Shown here: positions 44,732-55,752 of the stretch, piece by piece
Numbering within the stretch: position 1 is the first letter of the stretch
Layout: each line of letters starts with the position of its first letter
Assembly (NCBI GenBank): GCA_947044405.1
Contig: CAMRHE010001097.1
Span: forward strand, 62,001 to 126,000
Direction of reading: 5' to 3'
DNA: 64,000 bases
Source: Leptodactylus fallax
Taxonomy: Eukaryota; Chordata; Amphibia; Anura; Leptodactylidae
The notes under the pieces: generated by a model
Databases searched by the model: none
Told to the model about the DNA's origin: nothing
What the model saw: only the letters and a program-made list of their open reading frames with translations
Translations under genes and position numbers: made by a program

Positions 44732-45305
44732 AAAAGCATGATCTAATGGAGCCAGAGCAGAGGTTCAATAGTCCCACAACCCCCCTCCCCCTCTTTTTTT
44801 CTTTGTTCGAGTCCATCCAAATTTCAATGGAAGATCCTAGAAATAGATATTAAACAATGTAGCTGAGATTTATACATCCCAATCTCTGATATCAAAGACA
44901 TGTTTATGATAGCAAATATTAATATTAAAAATGATATAGATATATATGCTTAACATACTCATAGCCTGCTATGTATCAGTGTTCAGGACTGGGAAACCCA
45001 CTGGACATAAGTTATCCCTAAACAACCTGCATGATGTAAGATCTGGGATATTTACTATCGACTTCATACAAAGCTTTCTTTTTGAGATATAGTATACAAT
45101 ATAAATACTAGGCATATGATGTTATTCATATTAGACTAGAGTTCTCTATGTAAAGTAGGAAGATTGAGTCCAGTGGGCCATGATGAGTTTCTTGACACCA
45201 GAATAATATACGGGAGATTCCTACAACTACTGGCGTAAGTTCCATTTTATCATTTACTAACATCAAGACACACCTGGTTAAGCAATATGATATACCCTGC
45301 GCATC

Positions 45306-45352
<47 letters not shown>

Positions 45353-46139
45353 AATATCTTAGGAGGAAGAGGGAGGACAAAACATATACCTCCTTGTGGC
45401 TTGTGACCCTAATCTTTTAAGACCCTAGCAATCAATCTGGCTGCATTAATAGGCCACTGAAAAGATACAGGAATGCTGCTTAAATCTATGGAGGGGCCAT
45501 AGGCGGCAGCTTTGAGGAGAACTTTTGCATTGGGGTCCATGAGTCTTTAGCTGAGCACCTTTCCCCAGTTATTTGAACTCACTCACAGTCTGAATCTGAG
45601 TGTGTTCAAGTGAAAGGTTAGGCTACTAGGATCAAACAACAATAGGACAGACTTTTGGACAACTTTTGTTTGGCAGTATTTGTGTCATTAATAAATGTCG
45701 TAATATACTTTATTAACAAATTTCTCTATTTTCTGTGAAAGCCTGCCTTTCTTTATTCTCCCCCTTGTTTCTGTAAAGTTGTCCAAAAGAGATCGGCCAC
45801 ATGTGACTATACCATTAGGATGCATTCAGACTTTTTATTTTTTTTTCCCAAGGTGCCTCCAGGAGCAGAGAAGCTCAGTGTGCAGTGCTTAAAGCAGTTT
45901 AAAGTGTAAATTTACAGTGTAAATTTAGACAGTCTTAAAATGCACCAGGTTTATGCTGAGGCTGGATAATAACTATGGTGCATCTTTAGACTGTATAATA
46001 GTTTAACTTTACCCACCTTTACACCATTTTTGGCTTAGTTTAAACCAAAAATGTGGCAAAATGGCACATGTTATGGTACAAAGTGTTGTATCTTAAGCCA
46101 CACACATTTTATGCTAAGCCTCACCCCTTTTTTGGGTGA
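44732..46139. other. intron 13 middle, TA microsatellite only
   Basis: A TA microsatellite at about 45,308-45,352. No other element or coding signal recognised. Confidence 0.5.
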
Positions 46140-46535
46140 GGCACAAAAAGTTTGGCCCCTGGTTGTGTAAACACAGCATTTTTTTTTTTTTTTTGCTGCG
46201 ATTTTTTGAGCCAAAACCAGGAGTGGCTTGAAAAGGAATGGAAAATTTAATAAATGCTTCGTTGGGAGGTGTTTCCCAATGCTGAAACTCACAGTGATCG
46301 CCTCATAAAAAACCGCTATTAGGATAAGGCCTAAAGCTTTTTTTGTTGCAGATTTTGTTGCGGTTTTTTGAGCCAAAGCCAGGTGAGGATTGAGCAGAAG
46401 GTAGAAGTATAAGAAGCTTCCTATATATTTCTCACTCCTTTTGTAGCCATTCTTGTCTTTGGCTCAAAAAAATGCAGCAAAATCTGAAACAAAAAAAGCT
46501 GCGTTTCCGCAATGTGGAGCCTCAGCCTTAGATAG
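46140..46535. mobile_element. inverted-repeat sequence, GCTGCGATTTTTTGAGCC type
   Basis: GCTGCGATTTTTTGAGCCAA (46,195) and GTTGCGGTTTTTTGAGCCAA (46,357) are direct copies. GGCTCAAAAAAATGCAGCAA (46,460) is the inverted copy. The right terminus is AATGTGGAGCCTCAGCCTTA. Probably two overlapping or nested short elements of the CGCAGCG group. Confidence 0.6.
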
Positions 46536-47686
46536 TTCTCGTGATTCACTTTTAACAAAAATAAGGTTTAAGGATTTTCACACAATTAACATTTATTACC
46601 TTTCCACACATACAGTATAACACATGCTTCTCCACTCTTCTCCACCACAGTTATCCACAGGAGGAGCAATGGTTGACTGGGGTTCCCAGTTCTAGCAACT
46701 GTATAAGTTATCTTGATCTTTTGTGGATCAAGTCATGAAATAAAGTAAAATAAAAAAATAAATAAAATGCAAGTAAATAATATAAAAAAAGTAAAATTCT
46801 TACTAAATATGAATATATGAATCCTCCTACTTGCTATGCCAACCATGTCCGAAGCGCTGACCCCAGCAAACATAGGGGGAATGTACCTTACATTTGATGG
46901 CAGTTTCTGTTTTAAAATCTATGATTAAAGCTGCAAATTTTGAAGCATCAACATTTTTGTGCTAATTTTTCAGACTTTTGGTGCATTTGTGCCATTTATT
47001 CCACTTTTCAGAAAAGAGAGCATGTCGGGGTTGGGCTTAGTGGGAGGGGGTTTGTCCTCTCGTGGACCAACAGATCTATTATCATTTATGCCAGAAACTG
47101 GTGTAAATTATAGCTCAAATCTATTCAGGCTCCCAGTTGCTGTAGACTTGAAGTTCTGTTGCAGAGAGAGCAAAAGTTGTGCCTAATTTATTAAGAGGCA
47201 TGAGCACATCATTGTTACTGCTGGCTAGACAAAGAATGTAGGACTAGTGACCGATTGGTACTGGAATGACCCTCTTAATAAGTTGGCATATCTTAATGAC
47301 AGATCAAGACAGGTATAAGAAACATCAGTCTGGATAATTCTTCCTATAGATTCTATTGTTCTGCTATGACAGTCAGTCCCTGGTCGCATCAATATTGCAA
47401 CCAGTGGTCATCTGCTTTGGTCATGTATCAAGACAACACATCATTCCTGATGCCGAGTAAACAAAGAGTGCAGGACTAGGGTCCCATTGGTACAGGAATG
47501 GAGGGAAATTATTTTAAAGGGGCTAAAAAAATTTGGTGATTTTTTAAAAGGATATTTTAAAAGTACAATATATTACAAAAAATAAGGAAGTGATATATAG
47601 ATTCATTACTTTCAATTGTATTATTTGTTCAATGTATTTCATCATGATGTAACACATGTACTTTTATATGATTTACAATTTAATAG
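46536..47686. other. intron 13 distal part, nothing recognised
   Basis: No recognised element. A weak direct repeat (AAAGAATGTAGGACTAGTGA near 47,232 and AAAGAGTGCAGGACTAGGG near 47,463, both followed by CATTGGTACNGGAATG-like text) suggests an old local duplication. Confidence 0.4.
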
Positions 47687-47850
47687 CAAGCAAAAGTCAG
47701 GTATTCGTGAGTGGAACAAAGAAAGGAAGAATCAGTTCAGGTGGAAGTCAGAAAAATAACAAGACATCTTCAAGACCTGAGAGCATTGCTGAAACTCAAC
47801 ATTCTGCAGAGAATGAAATCACAGAAATAAAGGTTCCATCTCCACAGCCG
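47687..47850 (+). CDS. adgb: androglobin exon 14: Ser/Lys-rich linker
   Basis: 164-nt exon, phase 1 in and phase 0 out (acceptor ACAATTTAATAG, donor GTAATA). It encodes SKSQVFVSGTKKGRISSGGS, then QKNNKTSSRPESIAETQH and ENEITEIKVPSPQP. Low-complexity and charged, it is probably a disordered linker between the beta-rich region and the C-terminal part. The open frame runs past the donor to a stop at 47,878, but the GTAATA donor keeps phase with exon 15. Confidence 0.82.
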
Positions 47851-47989
47851 GTAATAGTCGCTCCTTTTAATATAGATTAATGATGAAGTTATTGTGGTGC
47901 CAGAGGCCATGAGCGGTTTTATTATTAATGTTATCAATAAGGGTAGAAAGGAGAACAGTAAAAGCACCTAGTTTACATCTGTGTGAAAT

Positions 47990-48310
47990 TGGGATGTCAC
48001 TGTTGTTTTACTTATTAAACAGATCTTTTTCTGCATGGACTTTTGCAATTTTCCCCCGAAATGCTGGATATCAGCTTCTCAGCCAAATCTTGCCTGATGA
48101 CAACCCATTCTTACCTAAGCTGTGCTTGGAGTTTATCACAATTTCTGTGTTTCTATTTACCCTTCTGCTTTTTGAGGACTGATCACAGGTTCTCAATGGG
48201 ATTGAGATCTGGGGAGTTTCCTGGTCGTGCACCAAAAGTTCAATGTTCTGTTCACTGAGCCACTTTGTTATCACCAGATATGAAAAAACCTCTCAAGATT
48301 CGTTTTGAGT
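47990..48310 (-). pseudogene. relic of a Tc1/mariner-type transposase
   Basis: On the minus strand the stretch reads VAQ, stop, TEH, stop, then [18 protein letters not shown] followed by a stop and [17 protein letters not shown] is the motif that carries the third catalytic residue in Tc1/mariner transposases. Several stops in about 60 codons show long decay. No inverted termini recognised. It starts about 140 bp after exon 14. Confidence 0.7.
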
Positions 48311-50922
48311 TCAGGTGGCTTGGGTCCAAGATTTGTTTCAGGTCAAACAAGTTTGGAAGAAACCACACCTTAAATTGGCTTAAAATGTAGTGTAGAACAC
48401 TCTCAGGGTCCCTAGGAACCTATCTATCCAATTTCTAGCTCTCTAAGACAAACACAGGTGAAGTTATGTCAAAGTGAAAGTGACATATATGTCTGTAGAA
48501 AAACGGGTGGTAAGCAGTGGATACAACTCCGATTTTAACCATACACTGTGCTGCCACTTGCTTTTTCGCATTTTAACATTTAAAATGATTCAAAATTTAA
48601 CCTTTTATTGGGGAAAAGTGCTTGCCCCAACAAACACATATGGCGACTATATTGCAAAAAGCAATAATTTTGTAGAAAAATTAGCCTGTTTTGATGTTAC
48701 AGGGACTTGTTATTTCGGAGACAATTTTCTGTCTGTGAGCCACTTGACAAGAATTGGCTTTAAAAAAATATATATTTTATATATGCGCAGCAAAAAAAAA
48801 AAAAGGCTTATGAAATTATTTGAATATTTTTTTCAGACAACACTCCATCACACTGTGTATTTGGTGGTGAGCATAGCAAGAAAAAAAGTTATTTTGTCAG
48901 GCTAGACTGTATACTGGGTGAACAACAAAAAAATTGCTTAAATAACAGAGGGTTTATTTCAGATTTGAGCAGGCAGAATCAGCCCTTTGCTGTTATAACT
49001 GCCGTATGTATTTAATGAAAAAAAAAAAAAAAACTTTTGCACAAAAAAGCCCTTAATAAAATATTTTTCACTAACAGGATTGTTTTGTCAGTAAAAAGTA
49101 TAGTTAAAGTATACAGATGAAACTTAAAATTAGATTATCGTCAATGACTGAGTTAAATGTCCTGGCTGTGTGTATGTAATTCTGTATTAGAGCAGGAATG
49201 CAGCAGTCTCAAGATCAAATAGCAGCACTGCTATGGCCTCACTCCTATAATATTGATTTCTATTATTAATCTGCCTGTGTAATTGCTTGAATCTGACTAA
49301 ATTCTTCTAACGATTGAGGCCAGCTTTTCAGAACTGTACTCTATATGATGCATCACAGATCCTTCACTATCTCTACCATTACTGCAACTAGCTTCTGATG
49401 ACATTTGCAGCATCTTATATACTGTATATGACCTCAGCTCTGTAAGGTGTCCACCTACAACTGTCTATTGGCAGTGAGGCTGTCAGGTGGTGCTAGAACG
49501 TTAGAGTCTGCGTTGCACAAACATGTGTCTCTTCTGTACTTCCTGCTCAAACATGTAGCGTTTTAGTTTGTCTATTTGTTAGGTTTCATTACAAATCAAA
49601 CAGTTTGGAATATTGGGGTCGAATCCGGTTTGTGAAGAAGCAGTTCACCCAGTTGTAAATTTTTCTCTAGCCCCCACCCTTCTCGAGCAACAAGTAATTT
49701 TGGTGCCTGATATGCAATTTAAGCTCTGTAATGTCAGAAAGGCAGTGTCAGACAGGGGGGCATAATTCAGAGCTTCATTCGGAGGCAGCCATCGTCAGAA
49801 CTCCTTGCCTGCTCCTGCTTGACACCGCCCTCCTGACAGTACAGAGCCTAAATAGTATATCAGGCACCAAAACTAACAGCACTGATTGCTCGGAAATTTG
49901 GGGGGGGTTAGAGAGAAAATGACGGCTGAGCCAGAATCAGTGTCACAGCAGCCATTAACAGATGCTAAGAACTGGAGTTAGTGGAGGTGGTGAAAGGTCT
50001 CTTTAACGCAATATATATTCAGAATTAGACTGTGTTTCCTTTTAAAACTGTGTTTATACACAATTTAAAATGCATGAAACAATTAGATCAATTTGATATA
50101 GAAACAGGCATTTTAGCATTGTTTTAGGCTGAAAGGACTTTCTAGCCAAGGGTAAGACTGTTTCAAGATTGTATATAATTGTAGCGATGAGACCTTGATG
50201 AACTGTTTACTACTACTTTTACCATTCTAAAAGCCTTTGCTCTATAGAGGCTGTATTATTGTGTACTTAATTAAAGTTAAAGGTATTTCATGCTTATTAT
50301 TGATTTCCTAGAACTATGTTGGCAAAACAATTCTTACACACTGATGGCTTAGGAAAATTCATTCAATCCTTGAATTGAACTGACATAATATGAATCTGCA
50401 AAGAAAAGTTACTAAAGGAAGGGAATTTTTTGTTTCTAATGGCATTTAATGTTTCATAAGGAAATCTGTCAGAAAGAAAAGTCCTAATAGCTTACTTTCA
50501 TTGTCTGATCTTTGACTGTGAATAATACAGATGTAAAACTGTGTAAAAGTTTAATTATGTAGAGTAAGTACACATTCATTTAGACACTATTTCCAAAGCA
50601 CTAGGGTGACTGGACACCTGGAAACTAACAACATATGAAAAGGGAAGACAGTTCTATTCCACTTTTATAATATAGAACAAAAATGATGTGTAAATTATAT
50701 ACTCTCATTACCAGTAATGAAACAAGGAGACCAAACTTTTTTTTTTTTTTTTAACGCAAAAACTATTTTATGCTCCCAAAATGTGGAACATTGGCTTGTA
50801 TGCTTCTTATACAAACAATAAAGTGAGTTTGAAAAATAAAAAAGTATTCCATACAAAATCCTGTGTTTGCTCTACCTATAAAATGTGCTTAATATAGTCT
50901 TACATGTCACTACATAAAACAC
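48311..50922. other. intron 14 middle, nothing recognised
   Basis: 2.6 kb without recognised elements. A 143-codon + strand frame at 48,474-48,905 lacks splice sites in phase and resembles no family I know. A-runs occur at 48,791 and 49,018, and a T-run at 50,737. Confidence 0.4.
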
Positions 50923-51125
50923 TGTAACACTAGGTTCACACTAGCATTCAAGCCTCTCTGGCGGTGCGAAAAGTCCTGCAAGGAGTACTTTTCTTTCCGA
51001 TGTTTTCAGCAGAAATCGGGCTAAACCCAATGGACCCCATTATAGTGTATGGGTTCTGCGGTTTTTTGCTTGTAACCGCTTTTTAAGAAGATAGTATTTC
51101 CATCTTTCGGGTCCCTAAGTAGAAC
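50923..51125. mobile_element. half of a CTAGGTTCACACTAGC-type element
   Basis: Left terminus AACACTAGGTTCACACTAGC, with TCCGATGTTTTCAGCAG, CAATGGACCCCATTATAGTG and a body like the element at 13,469. No right terminus found. Confidence 0.55.
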
Positions 51126-51371
51126 ACACTTGCATTATACTGTAACATTCCATTCTGTTAAGGTTTCCATCATTTTTGCCGAAAGCTATGTTGTATTATT
51201 TTGTGTGACAATATATTTCTGAAAACATTTAGAAAATTTATTGATGACGTACATATCCTGTTGTACATATAACAATGTGAATCTCACTTCTAATACCCCT
51301 TGAAGCCTGAACCAATGCTGAATTAGAAATTGATTTGTTTGTTTTGCAAAGCATAAGATAAGTTATTTAGT

Positions 51372-51678
51372 TAAGGCTACATGCACACAAATTGCTTTTT
51401 TTTCCTGCAGCGCTTTTCACAGAAAGTCCACAGTTTTCCTCTACGGACTTTCTGCTTCAATTATACATATACGGAAACCGCCGGTGTTTCCGTAGGTATA
51501 ATTGACATGCTGTAATTTCCAAAAACGTGACGGTTTTGGAAATTGCAGCATTTCCGCTGTAGGTATTTTCCTGCAATGTGTGCACTTTACAGGGACTGTA
51601 AAACGCAGAAATTTTTGCCATGGTGTTTCTGCCGTGGCCAAACTGCAGCATTTACGGCACGTGGGGCCCCGGCCTTAG
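51372..51678. mobile_element. CGCAGCG-family inverted-repeat element, complete
   Basis: 307 bp. Starts TTAAGGCTACATGCACACAA and ends CGTGGGGCCCCGGCCTTAG. Inside are CCTGCAGCGCTTTTCACAGA, GGAAACCGCCGGTGTTTCC (a near palindrome) and GGAAATTGCAGCATTTCCGC. Confidence 0.8.
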
Positions 51679-52635
51679 TGGCAAGAGCAATGGTGGGAGC
51701 TGAAGGCTTGTTTTTCTCCAAATGTACAAAAGTGACATACATAACAAAGGTATGAAGTTTATCACTGTAATGTGCTCTGTAACACGGTGGTGACAGCTGA
51801 ATATGCTTGGGGAGGTGGTCGACGACATTTATCGAGGATTTCCCATAAAAAAAAGTTATCACCTATCCACAGATTTGATAACAAGTTTGACCACTGACAA
51901 TCCACTGACCACGAGAATGGGTGTCCCTTGTACCCCTGTTTGAGGACAGCAGCATTCAAACATGAAAACTTTACCCCATTTATACTTTATGGGACTGCCT
52001 AAAATTGTCAAGTGCTGTACTCAGCTGTCTTCTGCAGACTCATAGACAATGAATGGAACAGTAGTGTGCATGCTTGACTGCTGCTCCATTGAAATAGGGG
52101 TAAGGGGAATCCATTTTCATGATCAGTCTCTTCAGTTAAACTTCGATCCATCACACTGTGATCACCTATCGTGTGGGTAGGTGGTAAGAGTTGATTATAT
52201 AAAAAAAACTTTTCATAGATTTGCCTACATTAAGGGATATATTGGCACCACTGATGTGACTATTGAGAAATAAATGAGTTGTGCAATGTGAAATGCTGCT
52301 ATAACTATTACAGTTACTTATTTCTTGTACAGATTTGTGTTATAGTTTTTAAATGAAAAATTTACTGTAGCTCTGTTACACGTGACATTTGTAACTAGTC
52401 AATACCATGTCTGTTCTTTTCTGGAGATATAATGACAGTTACAGAAAAAGATGATTTTTAAAAGAAAATTTTGTCCATGTTGATCGCTAGCCAGTTGTAC
52501 ATTGTAAATAACCATCTTCCTACTGTATGTAAGCAAAGCTTTCAAAGTTGTAATGTAGATCTAAATTATAAAGGCTTATAAAATACGAATGACCTTCATT
52601 TGTTTTATCAGTAACATCTATTTGTGTCTGTGCAG
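51679..52635. other. intron 14 distal part, nothing recognised
   Basis: About 950 bp to the exon 15 acceptor. No element or additional exon recognised. Confidence 0.45.
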
Positions 52636-52747
52636 ACTCATAAATACATTGTACAAGTGACTGTGTTGTATAGAAGTTGGGTGCTTACTGAAAGTCAGAC
52701 AGCCTTTGTTCAAACACTAAAGGAGATGGAAAAGCAGGAAATGAAAG
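52636..52747 (+). CDS. adgb: androglobin exon 15, last exon identified in window
   Basis: 112-nt exon, phase 0 in and phase 1 out (acceptor TTGTGTCTGTGCAG, donor GTAAAA). It encodes THKYIVQVTVLYRSWVLTES, then QTAFVQTLKEMEKQEMK. KYIVQVTVLYRSWVLTESQ fits the androglobin segment after the linker, and the helical, charged end leads toward the coiled-coil C-terminal part. The next exon must start in phase 1. No candidate meeting that was found before 64,000, so the rest of the gene probably lies further downstream. Confidence 0.88.
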
Positions 52748-53690
52748 GTAAAATAACATCATTATTCCTTTTTTTTTTATTAGAAATGAATATGCCTAGG
52801 TTTTAATGGAGTAAAAATATTTTTCTGTATCTGCTCTATAATCCAAGTTTATTGCTATATCAACAATTCATTCCAGGTTACAGATTCCGTCCTATGGCTA
52901 TATGAGGTAGAAACGATATATTCCACCACTTTGCTAAAATGTTAAAATATTTACTTAAAGTGGGTGTCCTATCTGGCAAAACATCTGGAGTTAAAGGCAG
53001 AGAAGGGACACATTACATATACAGTGTAAATCCGTGAGGCTAATTGTACACCACATTTGGGTTTGCAATTTATGTATTCATCAGGAAAATTTTCCAACAT
53101 ACAGATGTAACAAACTGTGACTTGACACTTAATGAGTTAAATGTGCAGTGGCAAGAAACTTTACCTTGAATTTTTCAATGGTTTCTTAATGACATTTGTT
53201 GTGTTAAGCAATAAGTTATCACGCTACAGAAAGTTATCACTGGCAAGTTGAATTTTGCTACATCTATATAAAGCTAACATGCCCATAGACTATCATTAGT
53301 GAACTGTATACCAAAAGAGTGTTCTTTTCATATACATTCTGCTGGCACATGTGAATACAGTATATCTGTCTCAACTGTATTAAAATGTGTAGTCCATTCA
53401 AGGTGCCAATACACATTAAATATAAACTTAAATACCAGTAAGACACTTTCTGCACCGATTCCAACCTGAAAAAAGCTTTTCAATAGAATTGTTTGCAACA
53501 AAAAATGTATACAGTGTGGTATACATTTTTGTCAACAGGAGTCAGTGACAGACATATGCTGCTGCATACATCTTGGACATACGTCTAGCAAACATCATAC
53601 GTCTAGCAAACTGTTTCAAATGTAGAGCCCAACCTTTATGTGAAGCTAGCCTAATTTAAAGGGAATTTCCCACGAACGCAATCATTTTAT
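52748..53690. other. sequence after exon 15, nothing recognised
   Basis: The donor GTAAAA is followed by a T-run. No phase-1 exon candidate seen. A tandem duplication of ACGTCTAGCAAAC occurs at about 53,580-53,612. Confidence 0.45.
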
Positions 53691-53694
53691 TTTA

Positions 53695-54500
53695 ACTGTA
53701 TGTTTATTAAAGAATTGTTGGCAAACAATAAAATACAAAATACATAAAGAGAGAAAGCAGAAAATGAGAGGTTCCAGAGGCATCGTCAATGATGTACTAA
53801 CAAGGGACCAATGCGATAGGGCCCACAAAATGACAGCAGTATAAACAAACCATCAACATTGGTGGCAGAAGCCTCTAGACCAGAGACTAAGAGAAGCAAC
53901 AAATTAACAAAATAAAACTGTGAATGCACAGATATTGTATATGTAAAATACATTCCAGACGTCTGACATAAGACACAGGGAAACAGGAAGGAAAGGGGGT
54001 GCGGGTACAGAGAGAGCAGGTGGGTCGGAAAGGGAGTTCCTCTCAATCAGGTACCATTGTAGTATACATTAAGACACTCCAGACCACTGATATGTATCCC
54101 AGGGGTCACAAATCAATTGGAACTGTTCTAGGGAATTAGTGAGAGATGCTGTGAGGTGCTCTATCATGCGTATGGTGACCAATAGGTCATGGCTTTTTTT
54201 CCATTGCCTAGCAATCACAGTTTTGGTGGAGATGAGTACATGTTGGAACAATTTAGCTGCCCGTTTGCCCATGTTCTTAAGGGGCACATTAAGTAGGTAG
54301 TGAAGTGAATCTAAAGGGTCAGTATGAAGTAAAAGTGTGGATATAAGTCCCTGTACTTGGAGCCAAAATGGTTGCAATATCAGACTTGTCTAGAAGACGT
54401 GCGGTAGGGTACCGATGTTCTGCTGACACCTCCAGCAAACAGAGGATATGACTGGGTTAAGCTTATGCAAATGGCCTATAACAACCATTTTAAAATTTGT
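53695..54500 (-). mobile_element. 5'-truncated L1 3' end, minus strand
   Basis: Minus strand reads the L1 ORF2 tail: CWRCQQNIGTLPHVF, then LQPFWLQVQGLISTLLL, DPLDSLHYLLNVPLKN and LISTKTVIARQWKK, with a stop between the first two blocks. The 3' UTR runs down to about 53,695, where an AATAAA-rich end (CTTTAATAAACATACAG) lies. Truncated upstream; no target duplication identified. Confidence 0.82.
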
Positions 54501-54670
54501 AGGCAATTAAAAGTTTTAAAGAATTTCTTTAACCGTTATAGTGCTGACAGTCTTTTGTCTTTATTGTGGTGCCAAAGGATACAACAATAAAAGCAGGAGC
54601 CTTCTATGGTCCTGGACTTGTCAGAAACCCAGTCATAATTCCTTATTTGTGGCCAGGTTATGTTCTTATC

Positions 54671-55126
54671 TTTAAAGGGAGTCTACCACCTCCCTAATCT
54701 TACATGAACTAGACATAGCAGCTTGTAGAGTGTTCTGGCAGCTTAACAAATGTATTCGTTACTGCAGCCAAACCTGTCCTTTTGCAGAAAAATTGGACTT
54801 TAAAAGTATGCAAATTAAGGTCTTAGTGCCCTGGGGGGGGGTGGTTTATTGCTTTTTATTGCTTCATACATGCCAGGAGCTTTGTAACACTAGCTCCGGG
54901 CAAGGAGAGGATTGTTTGAATAAATGTATGACTTTTAGGTCTCTGGACTTCTATGAAGTTTAAAAAAAAAAGTGCACCTGCAGGGAAAACCCCCAGTGAA
55001 CCGAAACCCTTTTGGCAAAAGGACAGATTTGGCTCCAGCAGGTACATTTGTTAAGATGTCAGCGTGTTCTACAAGCTACTATATTTAGTTTATACAACAT
55101 TAGGGAGGTTGTAGACTCCCTTTAAA
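54671..55126. mobile_element. TTTAAAGGGAGTCTAC inverted-repeat element
   Basis: 456 bp. Left end TTTAAAGGGAGTCTACCACC; right end GGTTGTAGACTCCCTTTAAA. The arms extend about 70 bp (CCCTAATCTTACATGAACTA, GCTTGTAGAGTGTTCTGGC and inverted counterparts). A TTAA-type target site would be hidden in the termini. Confidence 0.88.
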
Positions 55127-55370
55127 ACTCTGCAACATTCTGCATTAATTTCCTATATTTGCAAAAATGTTTAACATTTAATTGACTACAAATTTAAATA
55201 CGGTTACATTCATGGAAAACCTCTTTAATTAATATAATTTCATTTATTTTGTTTAGTAAACTTCAGCACTAATAAAGCCAATACTTTCTCACCATAGAAG
55301 AAAGAAATCACTTATCTAACACTGACATTGGAAATTTTATCAGTAACTTAATCTGCAAGTTGTAATATGT
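55127..55370. other. spacer between inverted-repeat elements
   Basis: About 240 bp, nothing recognised. Confidence 0.45.
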
Positions 55371-55751
55371 TAAAGGGAGTCTATCATTAGAAAAACACCT
55401 TTTTAACTAATGTCACGTTGGAATAGCCTTTAAAAAGGCTATTCTACTCCTACCTTCCATTCTTTTCTTCTCCCCGACATTTATGATAAAATCCGTTTCT
55501 TCTGTTATGCTAATTACGATCACAGAGCATCTGGGGCATTCAGAAGATATAGAGAAGAGGAAGAGGGGAGTGAACACAATGAGTTAAGGGACGGTGGAAA
55601 GTTATGACGCGGGGGGGTGCTCGGGGCACAGGGAGAAGGCCCCCGGTACTCTGTGATCGTAATTAGCGTAACAGAAGAAATGAATTTTATCAGAAACCGC
55701 GGGGAGAAGCTTAGAATGGAAGGTAGGAGTAGAAGAGCCTTTTTAAAGGCT
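55371..55751. mobile_element. TTAAAGGGAGTCTATC inverted-repeat element, right end lost
   Basis: Left end TTAAAGGGAGTCTATCATTA. A long inverted arm follows: GGAATAGCCTTTAAAAAGGC, TATTCTACTCCTACCTTCCA and GCTAATTACGATCACAGAG are matched in reverse by CTCTGTGATCGTAATTAGCG, AATGGAAGGTAGGAGTAG and CCTTTTTAAAGGCTATA. The right arm stops at the TA where the next Tc1 element begins. The missing terminal 50 bp or so were not found further on. Confidence 0.82.
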
Positions 55752-55752
55752 A

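Noticed and set aside
47851..47878. Continuation of exon 14 to a stop at 47,878 as the C-terminus of androglobin
   Set aside because: A GT donor at 47,851 keeps phase with exon 15, whose sequence continues the family. It is retained only as a possible intron-retention end.
48474..48905. 143-codon + strand frame as a host gene
   Set aside because: Phe/Lys-rich composition, no family resemblance, no splice sites or conserved blocks.
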